Below, piece by piece: positions 14,402 to 22,719 of a stretch of DNA of 37,786 nt. The DNA is taken from NCBI RefSeq assembly GCF_014861395.1, contig NZ_RRYV01000021.1, forward strand, positions 1 to 37,786, given 5' to 3'. The notes beneath the pieces were generated by a model. The model searched no databases, had not been told where the DNA came from, and was given only the letters and a program-made list of their open reading frames with translations. The translations under genes and the position numbers were made by a program. How positions within the stretch are numbered: position 1 is the stretch's first letter; each line of letters starts with the position of its first letter. This stretch comes from Psychrobacter sp. FME13 (GTDB lineage: Bacteria > Pseudomonadota > Gammaproteobacteria > Pseudomonadales > Moraxellaceae).

Positions 14402-15631
14402 ATGACTGACCGTAATTCTACAGCAGATTTTATAAAAAAGGCAATCGCCATTCACGGTGATAATTACGACTACTCAAACTCAATTTACATAAACAGCCGT
14501 ACAAAAATAAAAATTACCTGCACTGAGCATGGTGATTTTTTGCAGCTCGCTAAGTCGCACCTACAAGGTTATGGCTGCAAAGAATGCGGTAAGTTGAAAG
14601 TTGTAGAGAATAATAAAAAACAAGTTATGGTCTTTGAGGATTTTGAACAAAGAGCTAGTAAGAAACATAATCACCTTTTTTCTTATAGTAAAGACCGATA
14701 CGTTAAAGCTCGTGAGAAGGTAGGTGTCCACTGTCAAGAGCACGGTTGGTTTTATCAAAAAGGCGTGGAGCATTTGCGTGGCAAAGGTTGTCCAGACTGT
14801 TCCAAAGATAGATTAAAAATTGCACCAAGAAGGGTCGTCAGAGCCTGTAAAGAGGTGCACGATAATAAGTATGACTATGGCTTAGTGGTTGCAAGTGTCT
14901 ATCTTAGCGATGATATTTTGATTATATGTCGTGAACATGGCCAATTTTCATGCAAGCTGTCATCGCATTTGAAAGGATTTGGTTGCTTTGATTGTGCTAA
15001 AGAAAAGATGGAGCAGAAAAGGAAAGAACTAGACGAGAAGAAGGGTGTTGAGAGGATAAACTCGTTACTAGCTAGGCGTGATAGCTTTATCTGTAAAGCC
15101 AATGATGTGCATTCAGGTAGATATAGTTACGAGGATGTTGTTTATAAAGACCTGAAAACCAATGTTATTATAACGTGTGCACTGCATGGTGAATTCAATC
15201 AAAGGATAGAGAGACATTTAGCAGGGCGAGGTTGTCCGCAATGTGGTGCAGACGAGTCTTGCGGTTGGAGTAGATCCAGTTATATCAAAATGTGTAAAGC
15301 TAGAAGTGGTGGAAGAGCTTTGTTGTATGTCGTTACTATGCACAGTAATTCAGAGAGCTTTATAAAAATAGGTATAACTCATAAATCTATAAAAGAAAGG
15401 TTTTGTGGTAATAACAAGATACCTTATGATGTAAGAAGTCTTTATATTATAGAAGGTACAGCAGGTTATATTTTTGACTTAGAGAAAAGGCTGCATAAAA
15501 TTGTCGCTAGGTATAGATATCAGCCAAACATAAGGTTTGGGGGCCATACTGAATGCTTTACCACAATAAAACCTATAGAAAAGCTATTAAAAAAATTAGC
15601 AAGCACCGAACAAATACAACTAACAGCTTAA
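14402..15631 (+). CDS. GIY-YIG-like homing endonuclease with four zinc-finger-type repeats
   Basis: 409 aa. Four tandem repeats (residues ~9-62, 79-133, 145-198, 231-281) share the pattern F..KA...H...YDYS...Y......I.C..HG.F......HL.G.GC..C, each with a His/Cys set suited to bind zinc and DNA (DUF723-type). The C-terminal ~95 residues (LLYVVTM, FIKIGITHKSIKERF, then EKRLHKIV with a candidate catalytic Glu near 361) resemble the GIY-YIG/T5orf172 nuclease fold. Such proteins are free-standing homing endonucleases. It sits between HNH and TerS with its own terminator and a lower-GC sequence, consistent with a later insertion. The ribosome-binding site is weak. The four-repeat architecture is longer than usual. 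Confidence 0.75.
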   Translation: MTDRNSTADFIKKAIAIHGDNYDYSNSIYINSRTKIKITCTEHGDFLQLAKSHLQGYGCKECGKLKVVENNKKQVMVFEDFEQRASKKHNHLFSYSKDRYVKAREKVGVHCQEHGWFYQKGVEHLRGKGCPDCSKDRLKIAPRRVVRACKEVHDNKYDYGLVVASVYLSDDILIICREHGQFSCKLSSHLKGFGCFDCAKEKMEQKRKELDEKKGVERINSLLARRDSFICKANDVHSGRYSYEDVVYKDLKTNVIITCALHGEFNQRIERHLAGRGCPQCGADESCGWSRSSYIKMCKARSGGRALLYVVTMHSNSESFIKIGITHKSIKERFCGNNKIPYDVRSLYIIEGTAGYIFDLEKRLHKIVARYRYQPNIRFGGHTECFTTIKPIEKLLKKLASTEQIQLTA

Positions 15632-15635
15632 CCAA

Positions 15636-15666
15636 AAAGCCTTACTTTAATTAGTAGGGCTTTTTT
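15636..15666 (+). terminator. rho-independent terminator after the homing-endonuclease-like gene
   Basis: AGCCTTAC (15638-15645) pairs with GTAGGGCT (15654-15661) across TTTAATTA with one mismatch, followed by a T run. Confidence 0.7.
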
Positions 15667-15681
15667 AATGGAGTATCGAAA

Positions 15682-16086
15682 ATGGCACTCACCCCTAAGA
15701 AGAGGCTGTTTGCAGAAGCTCTTGGGAAGGGCATGTCAAAAACAGAAGCAGCGATTGAAGCGGGGTATAGTGAAAAAACCGCACCACAAGCAGGCAGTCG
15801 CCTAGCTAAAGACCCTGCCGTATTACGATACATTGATGATATGAAGAAAAGCGTTGAGCGCGTACAAGTAGCAACAGAACACGTTGACCCTATAAGTGTA
15901 CTCAAAGAGTTATGCAACGATCCTGATCCCAAGATTGCATTAGATGCAGCTAAGGCGCTTATGCCATATATGTACGCAAGAATTGCGCCGGCCGGTAAAA
16001 AAGTAGGCGAGAAAGAGCAGGCCATCGAAGCAACTAAGAGTGGCAGGTTTGCAACACTTGGTCAGCAGTCAGACAAAATACAATAA
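15682..16086 (+). CDS. terminase small subunit
   Basis: 134 aa. The N-terminal helix-turn-helix segment (LTPKKRLFAEALGKGMSKTEAAIEAGYSEKTAPQAGSRL, KDPAVLRYIDDM) is the classic Terminase_2 DNA-recognition domain. A helical oligomerisation segment follows (VERVQVATEHVDPISVLKELCNDPDPKIALDAAKALMPYMYARIAP). It binds the packaging site and delivers DNA to the large subunit. The ATG follows AATGGAGTATCGAAA. Usual length and usual position, 315 bp ahead of TerL. Confidence 0.92.
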   Translation: MALTPKKRLFAEALGKGMSKTEAAIEAGYSEKTAPQAGSRLAKDPAVLRYIDDMKKSVERVQVATEHVDPISVLKELCNDPDPKIALDAAKALMPYMYARIAPAGKKVGEKEQAIEATKSGRFATLGQQSDKIQ

Positions 16087-16095
16087 GGATTTCCC

Positions 16096-16323
16096 ATGCC
16101 TATATTCCCAGATCATTACGCTATTAATTTTTATATCAGAAACGATGTAAAGCGGTTTAGTCGCCGCATACTTTCACAAGTTCCAAGCTTTGGCGACACC
16201 TTGGTGTTCAATAAGCAGCGGTATCGCATACATAGCGTAGAGTGGTGCTTGGATTATAACGCGACCAATAGAGAGTATCAGGCGCTCATAAATATAGAAA
16301 TGATAAAAGCGATGGGCGAATAA
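16096..16323 (+). CDS. small hypothetical protein in the packaging module
   Basis: 75 aa, MPIFPDHYAINFYIRNDVKR, then a beta-rich pattern (FGDTLVFNKQRYRIHSVEWCLDY, QALINIEMIKAMGE). AAGGATTTCCC lies before the ATG, 9 bp after the terS stop. The small basic beta-rich chain between TerS and TerL could be a structural or packaging accessory. No family recognised. Confidence 0.6.
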   Translation: MPIFPDHYAINFYIRNDVKRFSRRILSQVPSFGDTLVFNKQRYRIHSVEWCLDYNATNREYQALINIEMIKAMGE

Positions 16324-16362
16324 ATCAAAGAATGTACTCCATTAAAATGATAATAGATAACA

Positions 16363-16386
16363 AGCCGCCTTAATGGGCGGTTTTTT
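16363..16386 (+). terminator. rho-independent terminator between the 75-aa gene and TerL
   Basis: GCCGCC and GGGCGGT around TTAAT, then six T. Intra-operon terminators like this recur through the late region (18233, 20331, 24506) and probably tune expression. Confidence 0.7.
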
Positions 16387-16400
16387 ATGGGCGACGATAA

Positions 16401-18119
16401 ATGATTACTAAATGGACCACGGCGCTACCTGATTGGGAGAAGCGCATAGTCCAGAAAAAATCATTATTGCCTTGCGCGCCGCTCAATCAAGAAGTTGCTG
16501 ATATTGCATTAAGGGTTTTTAACAGTCTTATCTTGGTTGATGTGATTGGCAAGCCTACATTGGGCGAAGCGTCGCTCAAGTGGTCATCGGATTTTGTGGC
16601 ATCTATCTTTGGTGCGTATGATCCTGAAACCGGCATTCGCATGATTACCGAGTTCATGCTACTTATTGCGAAGAAGAACGCTAAGTCTACGTTGGCCGCC
16701 GGCATTATGATGACCGCGCTTATCTTAAATGAAAGACACAGTGCTGATTTAGTGATTATTGCACCAACCAAAGAGGTTGCCAGCAACTCATTCAATCCAG
16801 CTCGAGATATGATAGCCGCTGATCCTGAATTGTCAGCTATGTTTAACGTGTCAGAGCATACTCGCACCATTACTCACTTAGGTACAAACGCAAAACTAAA
16901 GGTTATTGCTGCTGAATCAGAGGCGCTGGCAGGTATTAAGGCGTCTTATATATTGGTCGATGAGTTGTGGCTGTTTGGCAAACGAGCTAATGCTGGCTCA
17001 ATGCTACGTGAGGCAACTGGTGGTCTTGCATCTAGACCGGAAGGCTTTGTTATCTACCTAACAACCATGCCTGATGAACCACCAACAGGCGCGATGAAAC
17101 AGAAATTGGATTATGCCAGGGGCGTTCGAGACGGAAAGATTGATGATCCTCAGTTTCTAGCCTTGCTTTACGAGTTTCCACAAAAGTATTTAGATGACGA
17201 GCTTTATCTCAAGCAAGAGAATTGGTATATCACCAATCCCAATATGAATGCTTCAGTTAATGAGAAGTATATTGAGCGTGAGTTTAAGAAAGCGGCTGAC
17301 GAAGGCAAAGAAGAATTGCAGGATTTCACTGCAAAACATTTGAACGTTCAAATCGGTGTATCAATGAGGGCTAATAGATGGGCTGCCAGTGAGTTTTGGG
17401 AAAAAGCAGCAGCACCAACCCCATTTACTTTAGAGCAGCTTATAGAGGCGTCAGAAATCATCACCATGGGCATTGATGGCGGCGGGCTTGACGATTTGTT
17501 AGGAATGGCAGTTATTGGCCGTCTGCCAACGGTTATCCGTGAGTATGAAGATAAAGTCAGCAAGCAAAAGATACAGGTTAAGCCGTGGTGGGTATGGACC
17601 CGTGCATGGTGCCATGAGATAGCATTGGAGCGCCGTAAATCTATCTCTGATACGCTGCGTGATTTTGAGAAGCAAGGCGACTTATCTATTGTCAAAAACA
17701 TTGGCGATGAAACAGATGAGCTCGCCAATATTGCTAAGCAGGTCTTTGACAGTGGCAAACTTAATAAGATTGGACTTGATCCACTAGGTATTGGGGCGCT
17801 GATTGATGAGCTCGTTATGATTGGCATACCAAGTGAGATGCTGATAGGTGTGACGCAGGGCTTTAAGATGTCAGGCTATATTAAGACCGCTGAGAATAAG
17901 ATTGCGCGTAAAGATATGCTGCACGCTAGTCAAAACATTATGGCGTGGGCGGTTGGTAATTGCCGCACAGTCGTCAGAGGTAGCGGGACGATGCTATCAA
18001 AAGCTGAGAGTGGTACCGCCAAGATTGACCCAGTTATTGGCATGCTAAACGCAGTCGCACTGATGAGCGAAAACCCTGAAGTTCCTAAATCAGACGTTCC
18101 CACAATGTTTTTTGTTTAA
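16401..18119 (+). CDS. terminase large subunit (HK97 type)
   Basis: 572 aa, full length; ATPase-nuclease that translocates DNA into proheads. The deviant Walker A is AKKNAKST at residues 90-97, Walker B is YILVDELWLFG with Asp187-Glu188, and coupling motif III is the IYLTTMP stretch near 219-224. The RNase H-like nuclease begins at ITMGIDGGGLDD (Asp359), with a further acidic residue in KIGLDPLGIG near 460. All key motifs are intact. ATG at 16401; GGGCGACGATAA upstream gives a weak ribosome-binding site. It precedes protease and capsid, with the portal placed later than usual. Confidence 0.95.
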   Translation: MITKWTTALPDWEKRIVQKKSLLPCAPLNQEVADIALRVFNSLILVDVIGKPTLGEASLKWSSDFVASIFGAYDPETGIRMITEFMLLIAKKNAKSTLAAGIMMTALILNERHSADLVIIAPTKEVASNSFNPARDMIAADPELSAMFNVSEHTRTITHLGTNAKLKVIAAESEALAGIKASYILVDELWLFGKRANAGSMLREATGGLASRPEGFVIYLTTMPDEPPTGAMKQKLDYARGVRDGKIDDPQFLALLYEFPQKYLDDELYLKQENWYITNPNMNASVNEKYIEREFKKAADEGKEELQDFTAKHLNVQIGVSMRANRWAASEFWEKAAAPTPFTLEQLIEASEIITMGIDGGGLDDLLGMAVIGRLPTVIREYEDKVSKQKIQVKPWWVWTRAWCHEIALERRKSISDTLRDFEKQGDLSIVKNIGDETDELANIAKQVFDSGKLNKIGLDPLGIGALIDELVMIGIPSEMLIGVTQGFKMSGYIKTAENKIARKDMLHASQNIMAWAVGNCRTVVRGSGTMLSKAESGTAKIDPVIGMLNAVALMSENPEVPKSDVPTMFFV

Positions 18120-18128
18120 GGACCAACT

Positions 18129-18227
18129 ATGTTAATCAGAATTCTAAGGGCTATATTTTGTGGCTCTTGTGAATGTTCTGGCTACTCACGACCTACTCCG
18201 CCAAAGCCACAACATCCTCATAAATAG
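18129..18227 (+). CDS. very small Cys/Pro-containing protein
   Basis: 32 aa: MLIRILRAIFCGSCECSGYS, then RPTPPKPQHPHK. It starts 9 bp after the TerL stop; the region before it (TAAGGACCAACT) offers AAGGA. A short hydrophobic/Cys cluster is followed by a Pro-rich tail. Directly after its stop is a terminator. Real expression is uncertain, but location, ribosome-binding site and terminator fit. Confidence 0.4.
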   Translation: MLIRILRAIFCGSCECSGYSRPTPPKPQHPHK

Positions 18228-18232
18228 TCAAG

Positions 18233-18258
18233 ACCGCCAATAAAGGCGGTTTTATTTT
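18233..18258 (+). terminator. rho-independent terminator
   Basis: Perfect ACCGCC / GGCGGT stem around AATAAA, followed by TTTATTTT. Confidence 0.75.
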
Positions 18259-18284
18259 GCCCAAATTTTATAACGAGAAACCTT

Positions 18285-18935
18285 ATGACTAAAGCTTATA
18301 GCGTACTAAAGGTTAAAGCGATAACCGAAGACGAAGAGACGCGCACTATCACAGGCATCGCATCGACGCCGAAGCAGGACCGTGATAATGACATTTTAGA
18401 TATGGTCGGCGCTAAATTCGCTTTGCCCATTCCTTTACTTTGGCAGCACAACTGCAATCAACCGATTGGCGAAGTTACTGATGCAATCGTCACAGAAGAA
18501 GGCATTGAGATCACTGCCACTATTGTCAAAATCTTAGAGGAGGGCACTCTCAAGAATCGCACTGACGAGGCGTGGCAGTCCATTAAGTCCGGCTTGGTCA
18601 AGTGTCTATCCATTGGTTTTAGACCGCTTGAATACAACTATCTCGAAGACAGCTGGGGTCTGCATATTAAAGAGTGGGAATGGTATGAGCTTTCTGCTGT
18701 GACCGTCCCTGCTAACCCTGACGCAGTGATTACCAGTGTTAAAAAAATCAAACAAGCCTTTTCGGATGCTCAAAATCATACAACCCCATCTTCAAAAGTG
18801 AAGACCGAGCCATCGGCAACTGAGCCGCAAACAAAAGCCCCAAGCAGCACCAGCGTTCCAAATTTAAAACAATCTCGAATCATCACCTTAGTTGACCCTA
18901 ATCAGGGCAGCATACGCTTACTATCCGGAGAATGA
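18285..18935 (+). CDS. HK97-family prohead maturation protease
   Basis: 216 aa serine protease that cleaves the capsid delta domain during head maturation. Predicted triad: His55 in LLWQHNCNQPIG, Ser109 in VKCLSIGFRPLE and Glu135 in EWYELSAVTVPANP; the ELSxVxxPANP signature is typical. The last ~60 residues are Pro/Ser/Thr-rich and likely disordered or self-cleaved. ATG at 18285 with AACGAGAAACC upstream. The capsid gene starts 3 bp after its stop, fitting their coupled function. Confidence 0.95.
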   Translation: MTKAYSVLKVKAITEDEETRTITGIASTPKQDRDNDILDMVGAKFALPIPLLWQHNCNQPIGEVTDAIVTEEGIEITATIVKILEEGTLKNRTDEAWQSIKSGLVKCLSIGFRPLEYNYLEDSWGLHIKEWEWYELSAVTVPANPDAVITSVKKIKQAFSDAQNHTTPSSKVKTEPSATEPQTKAPSSTSVPNLKQSRIITLVDPNQGSIRLLSGE

Positions 18936-18938
18936 CCT

Positions 18939-20300
18939 ATGTGGGAAAAACAACGCGCGCAAATCCTTGCAACCATCAAATCTAAAAAAGGCAAGATTCA
19001 AGGCATCATGACCAAAGCCGCTGATGATGGTCGCACAGCTGACGACGGTGAAGAAGATGAAATCGCTGTACTAGAAGCTGAAATTGAACGCCTTAAAACC
19101 AATTTAGCACGAGTTGAAGGCTTCATTGATGATGCAAAAACTGCAATCACTGACGCCACACCAGTGGCGGGTGAAAGCGAAGAAGAAGCTGAAGAAAGTG
19201 CAAAAGGCGCCACTGACCCTGTAAAATCTGCTAAAGGCGTCACGACTGTCAAGCCTAACCATGCTAAAAAAGGCATCGGCTTTGCTCAGCTAACCAAAGC
19301 CAAAGCCTTGGCAGTGTTACAACAAAAGAACGGCAACTATGTCAATCCACTCGACATTGCCAAGCATCAAGGTATGGACCCACGCGTTATTCAAGCACTT
19401 GAAAAAGCAGTCGTACTCGATACCTCTAACTCAAGCGCGTTGATTGTAGAAAATCAGCTCGCCAATGAGTTTATCGAAATGCTACGCGCTGAGACCATTG
19501 TTGATAAATTATCATCACAGATGCGCGCCGCCCCGTTTAATGCCACAATTCCAGGCATGGCGACTGGCGGTATTGCTGCTTGGGTTGGTGAAGGCGAAGC
19601 AAAGCCCGCGACCAATCCGACATTCAATACAGTCGAAATTAAGCATCATAAATTGGCCGGTATTGTCGTGCGTACTGATGACTTACTTAAACTATCTTCA
19701 CCAGGCACTGACCAAATGCTACGTGACGATATGATTGAGGCATGTGCTGCACTTATTGATAACACGTTTATTGATACCGGTGCACAAACCACCAAGCGCC
19801 CTGCCGGTGTACTCAACGGCGCTACCAAAATCGACCACACGGGCACCGCTGTCAATAACTATAGAGCCGATCTTGCAGCTTTACGTGCGGCATTTATTAG
19901 TAATAGCCTGTCTTTAAAAGGCGCTTATTACGTCATGAGCGAAACCCGTGCCAGTGACATGAGCGAGCTGACCGATGCGCTAGGTAATCCATACTATCGC
20001 GGTATGGACGCGCCATTTGGCGAGAAAACACTCAAAGGCTTACCAGTCATTGAATCTGAGACCGCCGCTGATGTCATCGCTTTAATCAAACCATCTGAGC
20101 TTTATCTTGCTGACGATGGCGCGGTTGAAATTGCATTTAGTGATCAAGCAACTATTAATATGGGCACTGACGCTGAGCAAGTACTAGTAAATCTGTGGCA
20201 ACAAAACATGACGGCCATTCGTGCTGAACGTCATATCACTTGGGCGAAACGTCGCGTAACTGCAGCTGCTTATATTAATTACACCAATGTAATCCCATAA
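18939..20300 (+). CDS. HK97-fold major capsid protein
   Basis: 453 aa. Residues ~1-115 form an acidic, helical scaffold-like delta domain (AVLEAEIERLKTNLARVEGFIDDAK). The capsid body follows with hallmarks of phage_capsid: DTSNSSALIVENQLANEFIEMLRAETIVDKL, MATGGIAAWVGEGEAKPATNPTF, FGEKTLKGLPVIES and a closing TAIRAERHITWAKRR. The maturation protease encoded just upstream would remove the delta domain, leaving a mature body of ~335 residues. ATG at 18939 follows the ATCCGGAGAATGACCT ribosome-binding region. A strong terminator lies behind it, giving high capsid output. Confidence 0.95.
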   Translation: MWEKQRAQILATIKSKKGKIQGIMTKAADDGRTADDGEEDEIAVLEAEIERLKTNLARVEGFIDDAKTAITDATPVAGESEEEAEESAKGATDPVKSAKGVTTVKPNHAKKGIGFAQLTKAKALAVLQQKNGNYVNPLDIAKHQGMDPRVIQALEKAVVLDTSNSSALIVENQLANEFIEMLRAETIVDKLSSQMRAAPFNATIPGMATGGIAAWVGEGEAKPATNPTFNTVEIKHHKLAGIVVRTDDLLKLSSPGTDQMLRDDMIEACAALIDNTFIDTGAQTTKRPAGVLNGATKIDHTGTAVNNYRADLAALRAAFISNSLSLKGAYYVMSETRASDMSELTDALGNPYYRGMDAPFGEKTLKGLPVIESETAADVIALIKPSELYLADDGAVEIAFSDQATINMGTDAEQVLVNLWQQNMTAIRAERHITWAKRRVTAAAYINYTNVIP

Positions 20301-20330
20301 AGATAAATTGATATAGTTTGAAATTGACCA

Positions 20331-20359
20331 AAACCTCAACATATTGTTGAGGTTTTTTT
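20331..20359 (+). terminator. rho-independent terminator after the capsid gene
   Basis: Perfect AACCTCAAC / GTTGAGGTT stem with loop ATATT, followed by T7. Confidence 0.85.
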
Positions 20360-20427
20360 ATGAGTAGGTATTGGTAGTGCCCTTCCTTCGCTATCCGTAT
20401 CTACTCCTAAAAAAATAAGAGGTCATT

Positions 20428-20625
20428 ATGAGAATTAAATATATCCAAGACGCACCTAACGGTCCTGCAGGAATGCTAGATGAAGTCACTGAATTTGAAG
20501 GCAACGTCTTAGTATTGACTGGATTTGCTATCGTCGATGACGGTATCGAAACTAAACCATCAACTGAGCCAAAGCCTAAAACCAAATCAAAGGCTAAAGC
20601 AACTACTAAAACTGATAGCGAGTAA
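20428..20625 (+). CDS. small phage head-region protein with Lys/Thr-rich tail
   Basis: 65 aa. The N-terminal ~40 residues form a small beta-type domain (MRIKYIQDAPNGPAGMLDEV, NVLVLTGFAIVDDG); the tail is Pro/Lys/Thr-rich (KPKTKSKAKATTKTDSE). AAGAGGTC precedes the ATG. It resembles in layout the 71-aa gene at 22227, another small domain followed by a KPKTTKPK tail, so the two may be related head or joining proteins. Role unknown; it lies between capsid and portal. Confidence 0.65.
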   Translation: MRIKYIQDAPNGPAGMLDEVTEFEGNVLVLTGFAIVDDGIETKPSTEPKPKTKSKAKATTKTDSE

Positions 20626-20630
20626 TAATT

Positions 20631-21932
20631 ATGGGCATGCTTGATTGGTTCACCGGCAAAAAATCTGCAAGCACCGCCCAACCAGTTAATGGCGGTGATG
20701 TTTGGCATACCATACATGATCCGTTTACCGGCGCATGGCAACGCAACGAAGAGATTGAAGTCAGCAAGAACGACCAGATGCGCCATCATGCCGTGTTTGC
20801 TTGTGTGTCATTGATTACCCGAGATATTGGTAAGCTCAAAATCAAGACTAAAAGAAAGGTTGAGGGCGTCAGTCAGGTCTGTACCAGCTGCATCAATACT
20901 TTACTAGCCAAGCCTAACGACTTTCAAAACTGGCAGCAATTTGCCGAAGCGTGGGCAACCAGTAAAGCCACATCAGGCAACACGTATGTATGGAAAGTCC
21001 GGAATATCTATGGCGAAGTATGGAAGTTACAGATACTTAATCCTGAACGCACCAAGCCATTGGTCGACCCAAACGGCAATGTGTTTTATCAAGTCCGTAA
21101 GGATCGTTTGTTTGATTTAGATGAGGATGTTGTGCTTCCTGCGTCTGAGATTATTCATGACCGCTTTAACTGCTTCTACCACCCGTTGGTTGGCCTATCA
21201 CCTATCGTTGCTTGTGCGTTGTCTGCCAGTCAAGGCATCAGCATTCAACGCAATGCCCAAGCATTTTTTGCGAACGCCTCACGACCATCTGGAATATTGG
21301 TTGCGCCGGGGGCGATTACTGAACAGACCAGCAAAGAATTAAAAGAAAACTGGCAAAAAAACTATTCAGGAAAAGGTAACGGTGGCACAGCGGTAATGGG
21401 TGATGGCATGAATTACGTGCCAATATCAGTCGCCGCCAATGACGCGCAATTGGTTGAGCAGCTGAAGATGTCAGGTGAAATTATCTGTACGGCGTTTAGC
21501 GTTCCCGCATTCAAGATTGGGCTTGCACCATTGCCCAGCGGCAAGGTCAGCGACCATAACGATATCTACTATAGCGACTGCCTACAGCACTACATAGAGT
21601 CCATTGAGACATTACTCAATCAGCACTTGGACTTAGAAGGCGGTGTTGAAGTTGAGTTTGATTTAAAAGCCCTACTGCGTATGGATTCAAACAGTCAGAT
21701 GTCATTCCTTAAAGAAGGTATTGGTGCCGCCATACTATCGCCCAATGAAGCGCGCGCTGAGCTTGGCTATGCAGCGGTATCAGGCGGTGAAAGTCCAATG
21801 ATTCAGCAGCAGAACTTTAGCCTTGCTGCTATCGCCAAGCGCGATAGTAGTGCTGATCCGTTCGCCAAAACACCTGCTCCAACAAATGAAGAACCAAAAC
21901 AAGGAGAAGATGATGGTTTGGGTAACGCTTGA
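20631..21932 (+). CDS. HK97-family portal protein
   Basis: 433 aa; dodecameric DNA entry/exit channel at the capsid vertex. Family pattern: HAVFACVSLITRDIGKLKIKT, NTLLAKPNDFQNWQQFAEAWATSKATSGNTYVWK, EIIHDRFNCFYHPLVGLSPI, then AGAITEQTSKELKENWQKNYSGKGNGGTAVMGDGM and the clip/stem part SGEIICTAFSVPAFKIGL. The C-terminal tail is Pro/Glu-rich. ATG at 20631, 5 bp after the previous stop. In most HK97-like phages portal precedes protease and capsid; here it follows them. Confidence 0.95.
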   Translation: MGMLDWFTGKKSASTAQPVNGGDVWHTIHDPFTGAWQRNEEIEVSKNDQMRHHAVFACVSLITRDIGKLKIKTKRKVEGVSQVCTSCINTLLAKPNDFQNWQQFAEAWATSKATSGNTYVWKVRNIYGEVWKLQILNPERTKPLVDPNGNVFYQVRKDRLFDLDEDVVLPASEIIHDRFNCFYHPLVGLSPIVACALSASQGISIQRNAQAFFANASRPSGILVAPGAITEQTSKELKENWQKNYSGKGNGGTAVMGDGMNYVPISVAANDAQLVEQLKMSGEIICTAFSVPAFKIGLAPLPSGKVSDHNDIYYSDCLQHYIESIETLLNQHLDLEGGVEVEFDLKALLRMDSNSQMSFLKEGIGAAILSPNEARAELGYAAVSGGESPMIQQQNFSLAAIAKRDSSADPFAKTPAPTNEEPKQGEDDGLGNA

Positions 21933-22203
21933 AGAGGCAAAGCATCACCTTCGTTATGACGATGATAGTAATGACCCAATGCTAGTAGCTTATATTGCTG
22001 CTGCTGAGGCTGCTATCAATCGATACATAACAGATAAGGTCACGCCAGATACCACCCCTGATATCAAGGTCGCAGCCCTGCTGCTAGTCGGTTATTACGA
22101 CTACCACCGCAACATGGATAAAGACATGCCTAGCGATGGTAATTATTTACCTGCTCCTGTACGGACTTTGCTATGGCCGTATCGCAAACCAACTGCTATC
22201 TAA
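21913..22203 (+). CDS. head-tail connector protein (gp6-like)
   Basis: 96 aa from the ATG at 21913, with AAGGAG at 21901-21906. It overlaps the portal 3' end by 20 bp in another frame. The pattern TLEEAKHHLRYDDDSNDPMLVAYIAAAEAAINRYI, then IKVAALLLVGYYDYHRN is the helical gp6/gp15-type adaptor that docks below the portal and closes the head. An ATG three bases earlier (21910) is also possible. Confidence 0.88.
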   Translation: MVWVTLEEAKHHLRYDDDSNDPMLVAYIAAAEAAINRYITDKVTPDTTPDIKVAALLLVGYYDYHRNMDKDMPSDGNYLPAPVRTLLWPYRKPTAI

Positions 22204-22226
22204 AAGATGTTTATAAGGAACTGATT

Positions 22227-22442
22227 ATGTATGTACTTACTTTAAAACGCATGATGATTGGCAGAACCATTGTGCAAAAGGGCGAGACTGTTTCTGTCAG
22301 CCAAAATGAAGGTCATAAGTTATTAAAAAAAGGTGATGTGCTTGCCGTCAAAACTCTAGACCCTGCAGACGCAAAGCCTAAAACAACAAAACCAAAAGTC
22401 GTATCAATCAAAGACGATCCTAAAGATAACGTAGGGGATTGA
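22227..22442 (+). CDS. small phage protein with KPK-rich tail
   Basis: 71 aa from the ATG at 22227 (ATAAGGAA 6-7 nt upstream). The N-terminus is MYVLTLKRMMIGRTIVQKGE, continuing as a small beta-rich domain (TVSVSQNEGHKLLKKGDVLAV); the tail is Lys/Pro/Asp-rich. The shape is shared with the 65-aa gene at 20428. It lies among connector genes; the specific role is unknown. Confidence 0.6.
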   Translation: MYVLTLKRMMIGRTIVQKGETVSVSQNEGHKLLKKGDVLAVKTLDPADAKPKTTKPKVVSIKDDPKDNVGD

Positions 22443-22447
22443 CAACA

Positions 22448-22576
22448 ATGGCTTGTAAAGGATGCGAGGCCCGCCGTGAGTGGATTAAACAAAGAACCGA
22501 AGAAGCCAGAAAACGAGCAAAGCAACTTATTGCCAAGCTTAATAACGCTGGTGACCAAACTGGTCGAACAAAATAA
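22448..22576 (+). CDS. small CxxC protein
   Basis: 42 aa: MACKGCEARREWIKQRTEEA, then a basic helix (RKRAKQLIAKLNNAG) and a short polar tail. The CKGC pair at residues 3-6 may bind a metal. It was found by reading the frame directly. It starts 5 bp after the previous stop and overlaps the 80-aa gene by 101 bp in another frame. Small MACKGC-type proteins are familiar in phage head/tail regions; function unknown. Confidence 0.5.
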   Translation: MACKGCEARREWIKQRTEEARKRAKQLIAKLNNAGDQTGRTK

Positions 22577-22718
22577 CGTACTGATTGAGCAATCGGCTGA
22601 AAAAGAGCGAGTGATATTACGATTGCTTGATCAACACGATGAGATATTAAACGAGCTTGTCGAACAGCAAGACGACAATGAGCAGACAGGCTCTACCTTT
22701 TTAGATATGGACGGATGA
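22476..22718 (+). CDS. short coiled-coil protein overlapping the CxxC gene
   Basis: 80 aa from a GTG at 22476 (GCGAGG 6 nt upstream). Residues ~20-70 are a regular coiled coil (LITLVTKLVEQNNVLIEQSAEKERVILRLLDQHDEILNELVEQQ). The first third reads over the CxxC gene in another frame, so a later start such as GTG 22548 is possible, though it lacks a ribosome-binding site. Its stop is 1 bp before the next start. No family assigned. Confidence 0.5.
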   Translation: MSGLNKEPKKPENEQSNLLPSLITLVTKLVEQNNVLIEQSAEKERVILRLLDQHDEILNELVEQQDDNEQTGSTFLDMDG

Positions 22719-22719
22719 T

